Shown: in pieces, positions 32,145 to 40,528 of the stretch
Layout: each line of letters begins with the position of its first letter
Numbering within the stretch: position 1 is the stretch's first letter
NCBI GenBank assembly: GCA_965276665.1
Contig: OZ255620.1
Coordinates: 124,001-188,000 of the forward strand
DNA from: CAWGJC01 sp965276665
GTDB lineage: Bacteria; Pseudomonadota; Alphaproteobacteria; Acetobacterales; Acetobacteraceae
Reading direction: 5' to 3'
Length of the DNA: 64,000 nucleotides
Notes under the pieces: model-generated
The model's database searches: none
What the model was told of the DNA's origin: nothing
Seen by the model: only the letters and a program-made list of their open reading frames with translations
Position numbers and translations under genes: made by a program

Positions 32145-34382
32145 TCAAAACCCCGCCGGCACCCGCTCGGTATGCGCAGCCGGCAGGCTAGACCCCTCGC
32201 CCGACCCGCCGCCCAGCGCGGGAATCCACGGCCGATCGCCCCGCGAGCCACGATCGGAGACGATGCGAGCGGTCACCGGGCCGAGCCAGACGGCCTGAGC
32301 ACCTTCGCGCCAGACGGTGAAGCGGTCGATCTTCGCCACGCCCGGGCAGAGCGTTCCGGCCGGATCGGCAGAGACGATCAGGGCGGCGGCGCAATCGGCG
32401 GGTGCCGCGCCATTGCGGATCAGCAACGCCGCTGCGCCGTCCGCGCGCGGGCGCAGCACGCAGGCCGGACCGTCGCAGTCAATGGCGCCTCCGGCCGCCT
32501 GCCCGGCCTTCGGCATAGGGGTGAGCGGCGCGGCATAGAATTGCTGCCATTCACCCTTGATGAATTTCGAGGCGCCGGATTTCGTGGCCAGGAACACGCC
32601 TTCCGGCACGCGGAAGGCGATCAGCCGGGCATCGGGCGAGACCAGCAGGTCGGGCGGCCGGCTCAGCGATGGCGAGGCGAGGCCGAGCGCGATCAGGGCC
32701 AGCCCGGCGAGCCGCGCCCGCGAGCGCCAGAGGCCAAGCCAGGCAAGGCCGAGCGCCAGCGCGACCAGCCCCCATTCCGGCATATGCGACACGGCGACCA
32801 CGGCGGCCGGCCAGGCGGCGACATGACGGCCGATCCAGAGGATCACGTCGATCCCCCACCCCATCGGCACGAGCGCCAGGCGTTCGAGCCCGAACGGCAT
32901 CAGCGCCAGCGCCGCGAGGCCAGCGGGCATCACCCACATCGCGGCAACCGGCACGGCGATGACGTTGGCGATCACGTAATAGAGCTGGATGCGTCCGAAA
33001 TGGTACGCGGCGAAAGGCGCGCTGGCGGTGCCGGCGAGCAGGCTCGTCAGCGCGAGAGCGGCCAGATGGGAGGCGGTGCGGCGCCACATCCCGTCCCCGT
33101 GCAGGCGTCGCAGGAGCGGCCCCATCGCCTCGTATCCGGCGATCAGCGCCAACACCGCGGAAAAGCTCATCTGGAAGCTGACGCCGACCACCTCCTCCGG
33201 CGCGATCAGGATCAGCGCCGCGGCGGCGAGCGCTAGGCCGCGCAAGGAGAGCGCGCGCCGCCCGACGATGAGCCCGAGCACGACAAGCGAGGCCATCGCG
33301 AAGCTGCGCATGATCGGGACGTGCATCCCGGTCAGCGCCATGTAGAGCGCGCCGCCGGCCAGCGCGGCGGCGGCGGCGATCTGCTTGCAGGGCCAGCGCA
33401 GGCTCGCCTGCTCGGAGGCGGCGAGCAGCAGCCGCGCGAGGCCCATCGTCAGCGCCATCACGATCCCGATATGCAGGCCGGCGACGGCGAGCAGATGGGC
33501 GAGGCCGGAATCGCGGAAGGCGGCGCGATCGGCCGGGGTGATCGCGCTGGCGGTGCCGGTCAGCAGCGTGGCGGCGATCGCGCCGTCGCCGCCCGGCAAT
33601 CCGGCGATCAACCGGCCGGCGATGCGGTCGCGCGCGCCCTGCCACCAACGGGCGATGCCGCGCGGCGGGACATGGTCCACCAGCGTCACCGGGCCGAGCG
33701 CGTAGCCGCCGCCGCCGAGACCGTCGAAGAAATCGTCACGCTGCAGATCCCAGGCGCCCGGATAGGCCGGGGGCGCCGGCGGCCGCATCAGCGCGCGGAC
33801 GCGGATGTCATCGCCCGCCGCGACCGCCTGCTGGTCATCCCCGCGCAGCCGGACATGCAGGCGCCGGTCGAGCATGGCTGCGTCCGGGGTGAGGCGCGCC
33901 TCGGCCAAAGTGAGACGCCGGCCGCCATCGGGCAGGATCTCGACGCCGCGCACGGTGGCTTCCAGCACGACGGCGCGGCTCGGCAGGATGGCGAGCGGCG
34001 GGGCGCGGAGCGCCGCGAGCTGGCAGGCGGCGAAACCGAGAGCGAAGGCGGCGAAAGCGAGCGCGCCGCCGCGGGCGACCGGCTGCCGCCGGACCAGCAC
34101 GGCGAGCGCGGCGCCGCAAGCCAGGACGAGCGGGCCGGTCTCCCAGGGCGGCTCGATGCGGAGGGCGAAATAGGCGAGCGCGCCGGTCGCCATCAGCACC
34201 GGAAGCCAGAGTGCGAACCGGCCGCGTTCCGCCCCGGCCCAGGCGCGCAGGCGGTCACGCCAGGCGATGCCGCCGGCCGAGGCCGCCGCCGTCAGATCGA
34301 TCCCGTTCCGCACGTCGCGCCGAACCCCGTTGCCGCCGCGCTTCCATGGTATCGCGCGCCCGCCCGGACCGGTATCGGCCAC
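32145..34382 (-). CDS. comEC: ComEC/Rec2 family DNA-uptake channel protein
   Basis: A 745-residue membrane protein. It has an N-terminal DUF4131-type region with helices, the Competence domain signature DSGLAHLLAVAGLHIGIVMALTMG, ALYMALTGMHVPIMRSFAMA and VGVSFQMSFSAVLALIAGYEA, then further helices. It forms the inner-membrane pore for single-stranded DNA during transformation. The C-terminal 200 residues replace the usual metallo-beta-lactamase-like domain and show no HxHxDH motif, as in other alphaproteobacterial members. The GTG at 34382 is the longest start; GTG codons at 34313 or 34325 are possible. It diverges from gltX, a conserved arrangement. Confidence 0.9.
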   Translation of the reverse strand: MADTGPGGRAIPWKRGGNGVRRDVRNGIDLTAAASAGGIAWRDRLRAWAGAERGRFALWLPVLMATGALAYFALRIEPPWETGPLVLACGAALAVLVRRQPVARGGALAFAAFALGFAACQLAALRAPPLAILPSRAVVLEATVRGVEILPDGGRRLTLAEARLTPDAAMLDRRLHVRLRGDDQQAVAAGDDIRVRALMRPPAPPAYPGAWDLQRDDFFDGLGGGGYALGPVTLVDHVPPRGIARWWQGARDRIAGRLIAGLPGGDGAIAATLLTGTASAITPADRAAFRDSGLAHLLAVAGLHIGIVMALTMGLARLLLAASEQASLRWPCKQIAAAAALAGGALYMALTGMHVPIMRSFAMASLVVLGLIVGRRALSLRGLALAAAALILIAPEEVVGVSFQMSFSAVLALIAGYEAMGPLLRRLHGDGMWRRTASHLAALALTSLLAGTASAPFAAYHFGRIQLYYVIANVIAVPVAAMWVMPAGLAALALMPFGLERLALVPMGWGIDVILWIGRHVAAWPAAVVAVSHMPEWGLVALALGLAWLGLWRSRARLAGLALIALGLASPSLSRPPDLLVSPDARLIAFRVPEGVFLATKSGASKFIKGEWQQFYAAPLTPMPKAGQAAGGAIDCDGPACVLRPRADGAAALLIRNGAAPADCAAALIVSADPAGTLCPGVAKIDRFTVWREGAQAVWLGPVTARIVSDRGSRGDRPWIPALGGGSGEGSSLPAAHTERVPAGF

Positions 34383-34490
34383 TCCGTCAAACGCGCGCTA
34401 CAAACGACGCGCCGGTCGCTCCCGGGCGCTTCTATCGGCACCGGACATGGTCTAGAGCAGGTCCGGCCTCATGTTGGACCGAGATCCAGA

Positions 34491-35891
34491 ATGCCAGTCC
34501 GCACGCGCTTCGCCCCGAGCCCGACCGGGATGCTGCATATCGGCGGCGCCCGCACGGCTCTATTCAACTACCTGTTCACCCGCCATCACGGCGGCGAATA
34601 CCTGCTGCGCATCGAGGATACCGACAAGCTGCGCAGCACGCAGGCCGCGACGCAGGTGATCCTCGACGGGCTGGACTGGCTCGGCCTCTCCCCGGACGCG
34701 AAGCCGGTCTATCAATCGAGCCGCGAGGCGCGGCACGCCGAGGTCGCGCATGAAATGCTCGCCGCCGGCCGGGCGTATCGCTGCTGGTGTGCGCCCGACG
34801 AGCTCCGGCAGATGCGCGAGCAGGCGGTCGCCGAGGGCCGGCCGCCACGCTATGACGGGCGCTGGCGCGACCGCGACCCGGCGGAGGCGCCCCCGGGCGT
34901 CGCGCCCACCATCCGGCTGCGCGCGCCCCGTGAGGGGGAGACGGTGGTCGACGACATGGTGCAGGGCACCGTCCGCGTCGCCAATGCCGAGCTCGACGAC
35001 ATGATCATCCTGCGCAGCGACGGGCGCACGCCGACCTACCTCCACGCGGTGGTGGTGGACGACCACGACATGGAGATCACCCACGTGATCCGTGGCGACG
35101 ACCATTTCACCAACACGTTCCGGCAGGTGCAGATCTTCAACGCGATGGGCTGGGCGCTGCCGCGCTTCGCGCATCTGCCGCTGATCCATGGCAGCGACGG
35201 CGCCAAGCTCTCGAAGCGCCACGGCTCGGTCAGCGTGATCGAGTTCCGTGAGGCGGGGTATCTGCCCGAGGCGCTCTGCAACTACCTGCTCCGTCTCGGC
35301 TGGGGGCATGGCGATGCCGAGATCCTGTCCCGCGAGCAGGCGATCGCGCTGTTCGACATGGATGGCGTCGGCCGCGCGCCGAGCCGGATGGATTATCCGA
35401 AGCTCACGCATCTGAATGGCGTCTGGTTGCGCGAGGCCGATGGCGAGCGGCTGTCCGCTGATGTTTTCACGCGCTTGGAAGGCCGCGAGGGGCTGGTGCT
35501 CGACGAGGCGGCAAGGGCGCGCATCCGCCAGCTGATGCCGGGGCTGAAGGCGCGGGCGAAGACGCTGGTGGAGCTCGCCGACAGCGCCGCCTTCCTCGCC
35601 CGCCACGCGCCGCTGCCGATGGAGCCGAAGGCGGAGGCGCAATTGACCCCGGCCGCCCGGACGATGCTTCGTGAGGTGAGCGCCGCGCTCGAGACGACCG
35701 ATTTTACGCCTCCTTCGCTAGATGCGGAGCTGCGGCGCTTCGCCGAGCGGACCGGCCAGAAGCTCGGCCAGGTGGCGCAGCCGCTGCGCGCTGCCTTGAC
35801 CGGCAGCACGACGAGCCCCGGGATCGACGCCACCCTCGCAGCCCTCGGTCGCGACGAGGCGCTCGCCCGGCTGCGCGCGGTCGCGGCGTGA
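34491..35891 (+). CDS. gltX: Glutamyl-tRNA synthetase
   Basis: A 466-residue class I synthetase. The HIGH-type signature is HIGG at residues 16-19 and the KMSKS-type loop is KLSKR at 239-243; LLRIEDTD (38-45) and the GDDHFTNTFRQVQIFNAMGW segment confirm a Glx enzyme. It charges tRNA-Glu and, in bacteria lacking a glutaminyl-tRNA synthetase, also tRNA-Gln. The ATG at 34491 lies in a 108-bp spacer shared with comEC that contains an imperfect palindrome, CCGGAC...GTCCGG (34441-34466), around CTAGAGC. Confidence 0.95.
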   Translation: MPVRTRFAPSPTGMLHIGGARTALFNYLFTRHHGGEYLLRIEDTDKLRSTQAATQVILDGLDWLGLSPDAKPVYQSSREARHAEVAHEMLAAGRAYRCWCAPDELRQMREQAVAEGRPPRYDGRWRDRDPAEAPPGVAPTIRLRAPREGETVVDDMVQGTVRVANAELDDMIILRSDGRTPTYLHAVVVDDHDMEITHVIRGDDHFTNTFRQVQIFNAMGWALPRFAHLPLIHGSDGAKLSKRHGSVSVIEFREAGYLPEALCNYLLRLGWGHGDAEILSREQAIALFDMDGVGRAPSRMDYPKLTHLNGVWLREADGERLSADVFTRLEGREGLVLDEAARARIRQLMPGLKARAKTLVELADSAAFLARHAPLPMEPKAEAQLTPAARTMLREVSAALETTDFTPPSLDAELRRFAERTGQKLGQVAQPLRAALTGSTTSPGIDATLAALGRDEALARLRAVAA

Positions 35892-35919
35892 CCCTATCGG
35901 ACCCAACGGAGAGACCGCC

Positions 35920-36480
35920 ATGCGCTCCCTGCTGCGCACGCTGCTGATCGCGCTGCCGCTCGCCGCCACCGCCCTGCCGGCGATGGCGCAGACGGGTTCT
36001 GCGAGCCAGGCGCCCCCGGCCCAGCCGGGCTGCCTCGCGCCGATCGCCGAGGGATCGCCCGATCCGGGGGTGCGGGCGCTGCATCTGCATCTCGCGGCCG
36101 ATCCGCGCTATGTCGCGGTGACGATGTGCATCGTCTCGGGCGAGACGCATGGCTTCCAGAGCGTCGGCGCGACGATCGGCGTGCTCGACACCGACGGCAA
36201 TCTGGTGAACTCGATCAGCGCCAGCTACGCCAATGTCGGCCCGCTGGCGGCGAGCCTCGGCAACGCCCCGAAGCTGATCCTGCCCTTCTCGACTGCCGCC
36301 TATATCGATCCGAAATACCATGACCGGCTGGCGAACCAGGCGCTGGTGACGCTGCAGGTGGTGATCTGCCAGGAGGCGCTGCCCGGCTGCAATGCCGGCC
36401 CGGCGCGCACCGAGGTCCTGCAGGTGCCGGTCGAGATCGACCACGATGCGGCCAGCGCCGCCGCGCCGGCGCGACGCTGA
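35920..36480 (+). CDS. Secreted protein of unknown function
   Basis: A 186-residue protein with a clear signal peptide (LLRTLLIALPLAATALPAMAQ, cleaved near residue 24). The mature part holds four cysteines (GCLAPIAEG; TMCIVSGE; VICQEALPGC), which may form two disulfides, and a compact beta-rich segment with IGVLDTDGNLVNSISASYANVGP. I do not recognise the family. It follows gltX after 28 bases with AACGGAGAG before the ATG, and is followed 16 bases later by pyrB, so it may be transcribed with either. Confidence 0.8.
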   Translation: MRSLLRTLLIALPLAATALPAMAQTGSASQAPPAQPGCLAPIAEGSPDPGVRALHLHLAADPRYVAVTMCIVSGETHGFQSVGATIGVLDTDGNLVNSISASYANVGPLAASLGNAPKLILPFSTAAYIDPKYHDRLANQALVTLQVVICQEALPGCNAGPARTEVLQVPVEIDHDAASAAAPARR

Positions 36481-36496
36481 GCCGGGCGGCTCTGGT

Positions 36497-37444
36497 ATGG
36501 CCGAGTTGGATGTGCCGGGCCGCCACCTGCTCGCGATCGAGGGCATGCACCCGCCCGATATCGCCCGGCTGCTCGACATCGCCGAGAGCTATGTACTGCT
36601 CAACCGCTCGGGCAAGACGCAGCGCGACTTGCTGCGCGGGCAGACGCTGATCAACCTGTTCTTCGAGGACAGCACCCGCACCCGCACCAGCTTCGAGCTC
36701 GCCGGCAAGCGGCTAGGCGCGGACGTGATCAACATGTCGGTCTCCGCCTCCTCGGTGAACAAGGGCGAGACGCTGCTCGACACCGCGGCGACGCTGAACG
36801 CGATGAATTGCGACCTGCTGGTGGTGCGACACGACCAGTCCGGCGCGCCGGCGCTGCTCGCGCAGAAGGTGGAGGCGGCGGTGATCAATGCCGGGGACGG
36901 CATGCACGAGCACCCGACGCAGGCGCTGCTCGACGCGCTGACCATCCGGCGGCGGAAGGGACGGCTCGAGAACCTCGTCGTGGCGATCTGCGGCGACGTG
37001 CTGCACAGCCGGGTGGCGCGCTCCAACATCCATCTGCTCACCGCGATGGGCAGCCGGGTGCGGGTGATCGGGCCGCCCACCCTGATGCCGGCGGAGGCCG
37101 GGCGGCTCGGGGTCGCGGTGTTCCACGACATGGCGCGCGGGCTCGAAGGCGCCGACATCGTGATGATGCTGCGCGTTCAGCGCGAGCGGATGACGCGGGG
37201 ACTGGTGCCGAGCGAGCGCGAGTATTTCCGCTTCTGGGGGCTCGACGCCGAAAAACTCGCGCTCGCCCGGCCGGACGCGCTGGTGATGCATCCCGGGCCG
37301 ATGAATCGCGGCGTCGAGATCGACAGCGCGGTGGCCGACGATCCGATCCGCAGCGTCATCAAGGAGCAGGTCGAGATGGGGGTGGCGGTCAGGATGGCCG
37401 TGCTGGACACGCTTTCGCGGACGCATCGGCGCAATGCCGCCTGA
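36497..37444 (+). CDS. pyrB: Aspartate carbamoyltransferase catalytic subunit
   Basis: A 315-residue transcarbamoylase with the carbamoyl-phosphate motif STRTR at residues 59-63, HPTQ at 139-142 and the aspartate-side loop VMMLRVQRERM and VMHPGPMNRGVEI. It makes carbamoyl-aspartate in pyrimidine synthesis. No pyrI regulatory gene is next to it; instead it overlaps by 11 bases with a dihydroorotase-like gene, the arrangement of the ATCase/pseudo-DHOase holoenzymes known from Pseudomonas (family knowledge). The ATG at 36497 gives the usual N-terminus. Confidence 0.95.
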   Translation: MAELDVPGRHLLAIEGMHPPDIARLLDIAESYVLLNRSGKTQRDLLRGQTLINLFFEDSTRTRTSFELAGKRLGADVINMSVSASSVNKGETLLDTAATLNAMNCDLLVVRHDQSGAPALLAQKVEAAVINAGDGMHEHPTQALLDALTIRRRKGRLENLVVAICGDVLHSRVARSNIHLLTAMGSRVRVIGPPTLMPAEAGRLGVAVFHDMARGLEGADIVMMLRVQRERMTRGLVPSEREYFRFWGLDAEKLALARPDALVMHPGPMNRGVEIDSAVADDPIRSVIKEQVEMGVAVRMAVLDTLSRTHRRNAA

Positions 37445-38720
37445 CCTGCCCGACCTGCTGTTCACCGGCATCCGGCTGCTCGATCCGGCTTCCGGCCTCG
37501 ACGCGCCGGGGTCTCTGCTGGTGCGGGACGGCGTGATCGCCGATCTGGGGCCCGGGCTCGGTCAGCCGGAGGGAGCGATGGTCGTCGAGGCGGACGGGGC
37601 GGTGCTCTGCCCGGGCCTCGTCGACATGCGCGCCTCGCTCGGCGAGCCGGGTTTCGAATATCGCGAGACGATCGCCTCGGCCGCCGAGGCCGCCGCCTGG
37701 GGCGGCATCACGACCTTGGCGGCGCTCCCCGACAGCCGGCCGGCGATCGACGATCCGGCGATGGTGCGCTCGTTGCGCGCGCGCGGCGAGGAGCTCGGCA
37801 GCCTCACGATCCTGCCCTACGGCGCGCTGACCCGCGCCTGCCGCGGCGAGGAGATGGCGGAGCTCCGCCTGCTGCGCGAGGCCGGGGCGGTCGCCTTCAC
37901 CGACGGCGCCCGCGCGCTCGGCGACGTGCGGCTGATGCGCCTCGCCCTGTCCTACGCAAGCGGCATCGGCGCGCGCATCGTGCAGCACCCGGAAGAGCCC
38001 GGGCTCGCCGCCGGGGGGGCGGCCACCGAGGGCGAGCTCGCGACCAGGCTCGGCCTGCCCGGCATCCCGGCCGCCGCCGAGGCGCTGCTCGTCGCGCGCG
38101 ACATAAGGCTGGCGAAGCTGGCCGGGGGCGCGGTGCATTTCGCGCATGTCTCGACCGCGGAGGCGCTCGGCCTGATCCGCGCGGCCAAGGCCGAGGGGGT
38201 CGACGTGACCTGCGACACCGCGCCGCCTTATTTCGACCTGAACGAGACGGCGATCGGCGATTTCCGCTCCTACGCCAAGCTCTCGCCGCCCTTGCGTCCC
38301 GATGCGGACCGGCAGGCGGTGGCGGCGGCGCTCTCCGACGGCACGATCGACGCCATCGCCTCCGACCACCAGCCGCGCGACGCCGACGACAAGCGCCTGC
38401 CCTTCGCCCAGGCGTTGCCGGGGGGTGCCGGCCTCGCGACCCTGCTCGGGGTGACACTCGCCCAGGTGCATGGCGGCGCGCTCACCCTTTCGCAGGCGAT
38501 CGGGCTGCTCACCCACCGGCCGGCCGCCTTGCTCGGCAGCGCCGCCGGCACGCTGGCGCGCGGCGCGCCGGCCGATCTCTGCCTGTTCCATCCGGAACGC
38601 GCCTGGCAGGTCATCGCCGGGGAGCTTCCCGGCAAGGCGCAGAACACGCCATTCGACGGGCGGGCGCTGGAAGGCCGGGTGCTCGGCACCTGGAAGGCCG
38701 GACGGCGGGTGTTCGGATGA
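37434..38720 (+). CDS. Dihydroorotase-like protein, probably inactive (PyrC'/PyrX type)
   Basis: A 428-residue amidohydrolase-fold protein. Active dihydroorotases have D-x-H-x-H-x-R after the first strand; here residues 64-72 read DMRASLGEP, so both metal histidines are replaced (R66, S68) and the substrate arginine is G70. Later landmarks HPEEPGL, HFAHVSTAEAL and the SDH of ASDHQPR are kept. Such pseudo-dihydroorotases are structural partners of aspartate carbamoyltransferase in several proteobacteria, while a separate active PyrC acts elsewhere. Its start overlaps pyrB by 11 bases, in line with a complex. Loss of activity is inferred from the motif. Confidence 0.85.
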   Translation: MPPDLPDLLFTGIRLLDPASGLDAPGSLLVRDGVIADLGPGLGQPEGAMVVEADGAVLCPGLVDMRASLGEPGFEYRETIASAAEAAAWGGITTLAALPDSRPAIDDPAMVRSLRARGEELGSLTILPYGALTRACRGEEMAELRLLREAGAVAFTDGARALGDVRLMRLALSYASGIGARIVQHPEEPGLAAGGAATEGELATRLGLPGIPAAAEALLVARDIRLAKLAGGAVHFAHVSTAEALGLIRAAKAEGVDVTCDTAPPYFDLNETAIGDFRSYAKLSPPLRPDADRQAVAAALSDGTIDAIASDHQPRDADDKRLPFAQALPGGAGLATLLGVTLAQVHGGALTLSQAIGLLTHRPAALLGSAAGTLARGAPADLCLFHPERAWQVIAGELPGKAQNTPFDGRALEGRVLGTWKAGRRVFG

Positions 38721-39379
38721 ACGGCGGCATGGCGCTGGCCGGATTCGTCGCGGCGCTGTGCGGCTACCTGCTCGGCTCGGTGCCGTTCGGCCTGCTATTG
38801 ACGCGAGTGGCCGGGCTCGGCGACATCCGCGCCATCGGGTCCGGCAATATCGGCGCGACCAACGTGCTGCGTACCGGCAAACGGGGTCTCGCCGCGGCGA
38901 CCCTGGTGCTGGATGGCGGCAAGGGCGCGGCCGCGGTGCTCGCGGCGCAGGCGGTCGCCGGTGCACTCGTCGGCGCGGCGGCCGGGCATGCGGTCACGGG
39001 GGCGACCGGGCTGTCTGCGGGCCTGTCCGCCGGGCTCTCTGCGGGCTTGGGGGCGGTGATCGGCCATCTCTTCCCGGTCTGGCTGGCGTTCCGCGGCGGC
39101 AAGGGGGGGGCGACCGGGCTCGGGGTCCTGCTGGCGGCGGCCTGGCCGGTCGGGGTCGGCGCGTGCCTGGTCTGGCTGCTGGCCGCCGCGCTGTTCCGGC
39201 GCTCCTCGCTGGCGACGTTGCTCGCCTTCCTGGCTGCGCCGCTTCTCGCCCTCGCTTTGTCCGGCCCGGGCCAGACGGCGCTGGCGGCGATCATTGCCGT
39301 GCTGGTCTGGGCCCGGCATCACGCCAACATCGCCCGCCTGCTCGCCGGGACCGAGCCGCGCATCGGCGCCGCGCGGTGA
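38717..39379 (+). CDS. plsY: Acyl-phosphate:glycerol-3-phosphate acyltransferase
   Basis: A 220-residue membrane enzyme with five predicted helices and the PlsY motifs LLGSVPFGLLLTR, GSGNIGATNVLRTG, LDGGKGAAAV and FRGGKGGATGLGV. It makes lysophosphatidic acid, the first step of phospholipid synthesis. It starts inside the stop of the preceding gene (ATGA) and ends inside the dprA start. Oddities: a short internal repeat GLSAGLSAGLSAGLGAV around residues 97-111, which lengthens the protein, and a run of seven G bases where the usual GGKGVAT reads GGKGGAT. Confidence 0.92.
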   Translation: MNGGMALAGFVAALCGYLLGSVPFGLLLTRVAGLGDIRAIGSGNIGATNVLRTGKRGLAAATLVLDGGKGAAAVLAAQAVAGALVGAAAGHAVTGATGLSAGLSAGLSAGLGAVIGHLFPVWLAFRGGKGGATGLGVLLAAAWPVGVGACLVWLLAAALFRRSSLATLLAFLAAPLLALALSGPGQTALAAIIAVLVWARHHANIARLLAGTEPRIGAAR

Positions 39380-40521
39380 CGCCGGAGCGGATCGACCGCC
39401 TGCGTCTCGCCCGCACCGAGGGCGTCGGGCCGATCACCTATCGCCGGCTGCTCGACCGCTTCCCGAACGCCGCGGAGGCGATCGCCGCGCTGCCCCGCCT
39501 CGCCCGCGCCGGCGGCCGCTCCAGCCCGATCCGGGTACCGGACGCCGCTTCGGCGTCGCGCGAGGCGGAAGCGGTGTCCCGGCTCGGCGGCGTTCTTCTT
39601 TTCCTCGACGAACCGGCCTACCCGGCTTTGCTCGCGGCCACCCATGATCCGCCGCCGGTGCTGGCGGTGCTCGGCGACCCGGCGGCGCTGAGCCAGCCGG
39701 CGGTGGCGCTGGTGGGCGCCCGCAACGCCTCGGGGAACGGGATGCGGACCGCGGACATGCTCGCGGGCGACCTGGCCGCGGCGGGTCTCATCGTCGTCTC
39801 CGGCCTGGCGCGCGGGATTGACAGCGCGGCGCATCGCGGCGCGCTCCGCCGCGGCCGCACCATCGCCGCGATCGCCGGCGGCCTCGACAAGCCTTATCCG
39901 GCGGAGAACGCCCCGCTGCAGGCGACGATCGCCGAGCGCGGCGCGGTGGTCGCCGAGGCGCCGCTCGGCACCGCGCCGCAGAGCCGGCATTTCCCGCGCC
40001 GGAACCGGGTGATCGCCGGCCTGTCGCTCGGCGTCGTGGTCGTGGAGGCGGCGCCGCGCTCGGGCAGCCTGATCACCGCCAGGCTGGCGCAGGAGCAGGG
40101 ACGGGAATTATTCGCGGTGCCGGGCGCGCCGCTCGACCCGCGCTGCCGCGGCTCGAACGAGTTGATCCGCCAGGGGGCGCACCTGACCGAGAGCGCGGCA
40201 GACGTGATCGCCGACCTGCCCACCAACCTGTCCGGGCGGCCAGGACCATTGTCGCCGGTTGGCCGAAACTCGGTTCCGTTGCAGGATGGAACCGGTGCGG
40301 TGGCAAAGGAGCATCCGGAATCGACTGCGGAGATCGGCCAGGCGCGCCGGCAAGTGGTTGAATTGCTTGGCCCCTCGCCACTGCCGGTTGACGATCTGCT
40401 GCGCCATTGCCAGTTCTCGCCGGCCGCGGTGATGGCGGTGCTGCTGGAACTGGAGCTCGCCGGCCGCGTCGAGACGCTGCCGGGCAACCGTGTTGCCCTG
40501 CTCGAGAGCCGGGCCGTTTGA
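39376..40521 (+). CDS. dprA: DNA-processing protein DprA/Smf
   Basis: A 381-residue protein with an N-terminal helical (SAM-like) segment, the Rossmann domain VALVGARNASGNGMRTADML, IVVSGLARGIDSAAHRGAL, IAAIAGGLDKPYPAEN and HFPRRNRVIAGLS...EAAPRSGSLITARLAQEQGRELFAVPG, and a C-terminal winged helix (about 320-380). It loads RecA onto incoming single-stranded DNA in transformation. The GTG start at 39376 overlaps the plsY stop. The spacer before the winged helix (about 290-318) looks less conserved. With comEC about 5 kb away it suggests capacity for DNA uptake. Confidence 0.93.
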   Translation: MTPERIDRLRLARTEGVGPITYRRLLDRFPNAAEAIAALPRLARAGGRSSPIRVPDAASASREAEAVSRLGGVLLFLDEPAYPALLAATHDPPPVLAVLGDPAALSQPAVALVGARNASGNGMRTADMLAGDLAAAGLIVVSGLARGIDSAAHRGALRRGRTIAAIAGGLDKPYPAENAPLQATIAERGAVVAEAPLGTAPQSRHFPRRNRVIAGLSLGVVVVEAAPRSGSLITARLAQEQGRELFAVPGAPLDPRCRGSNELIRQGAHLTESAADVIADLPTNLSGRPGPLSPVGRNSVPLQDGTGAVAKEHPESTAEIGQARRQVVELLGPSPLPVDDLLRHCQFSPAAVMAVLLELELAGRVETLPGNRVALLESRAV

Positions 40522-40528
40522 GGACAGA

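Noticed and set aside
34441..34466. CCGGAC...GTCCGG imperfect palindrome before gltX as an operator
   Set aside because: The arms are only six bases, no regulator is linked, and the centre holds the CTAGAGC motif shared with decayed repeats, so no feature was called.
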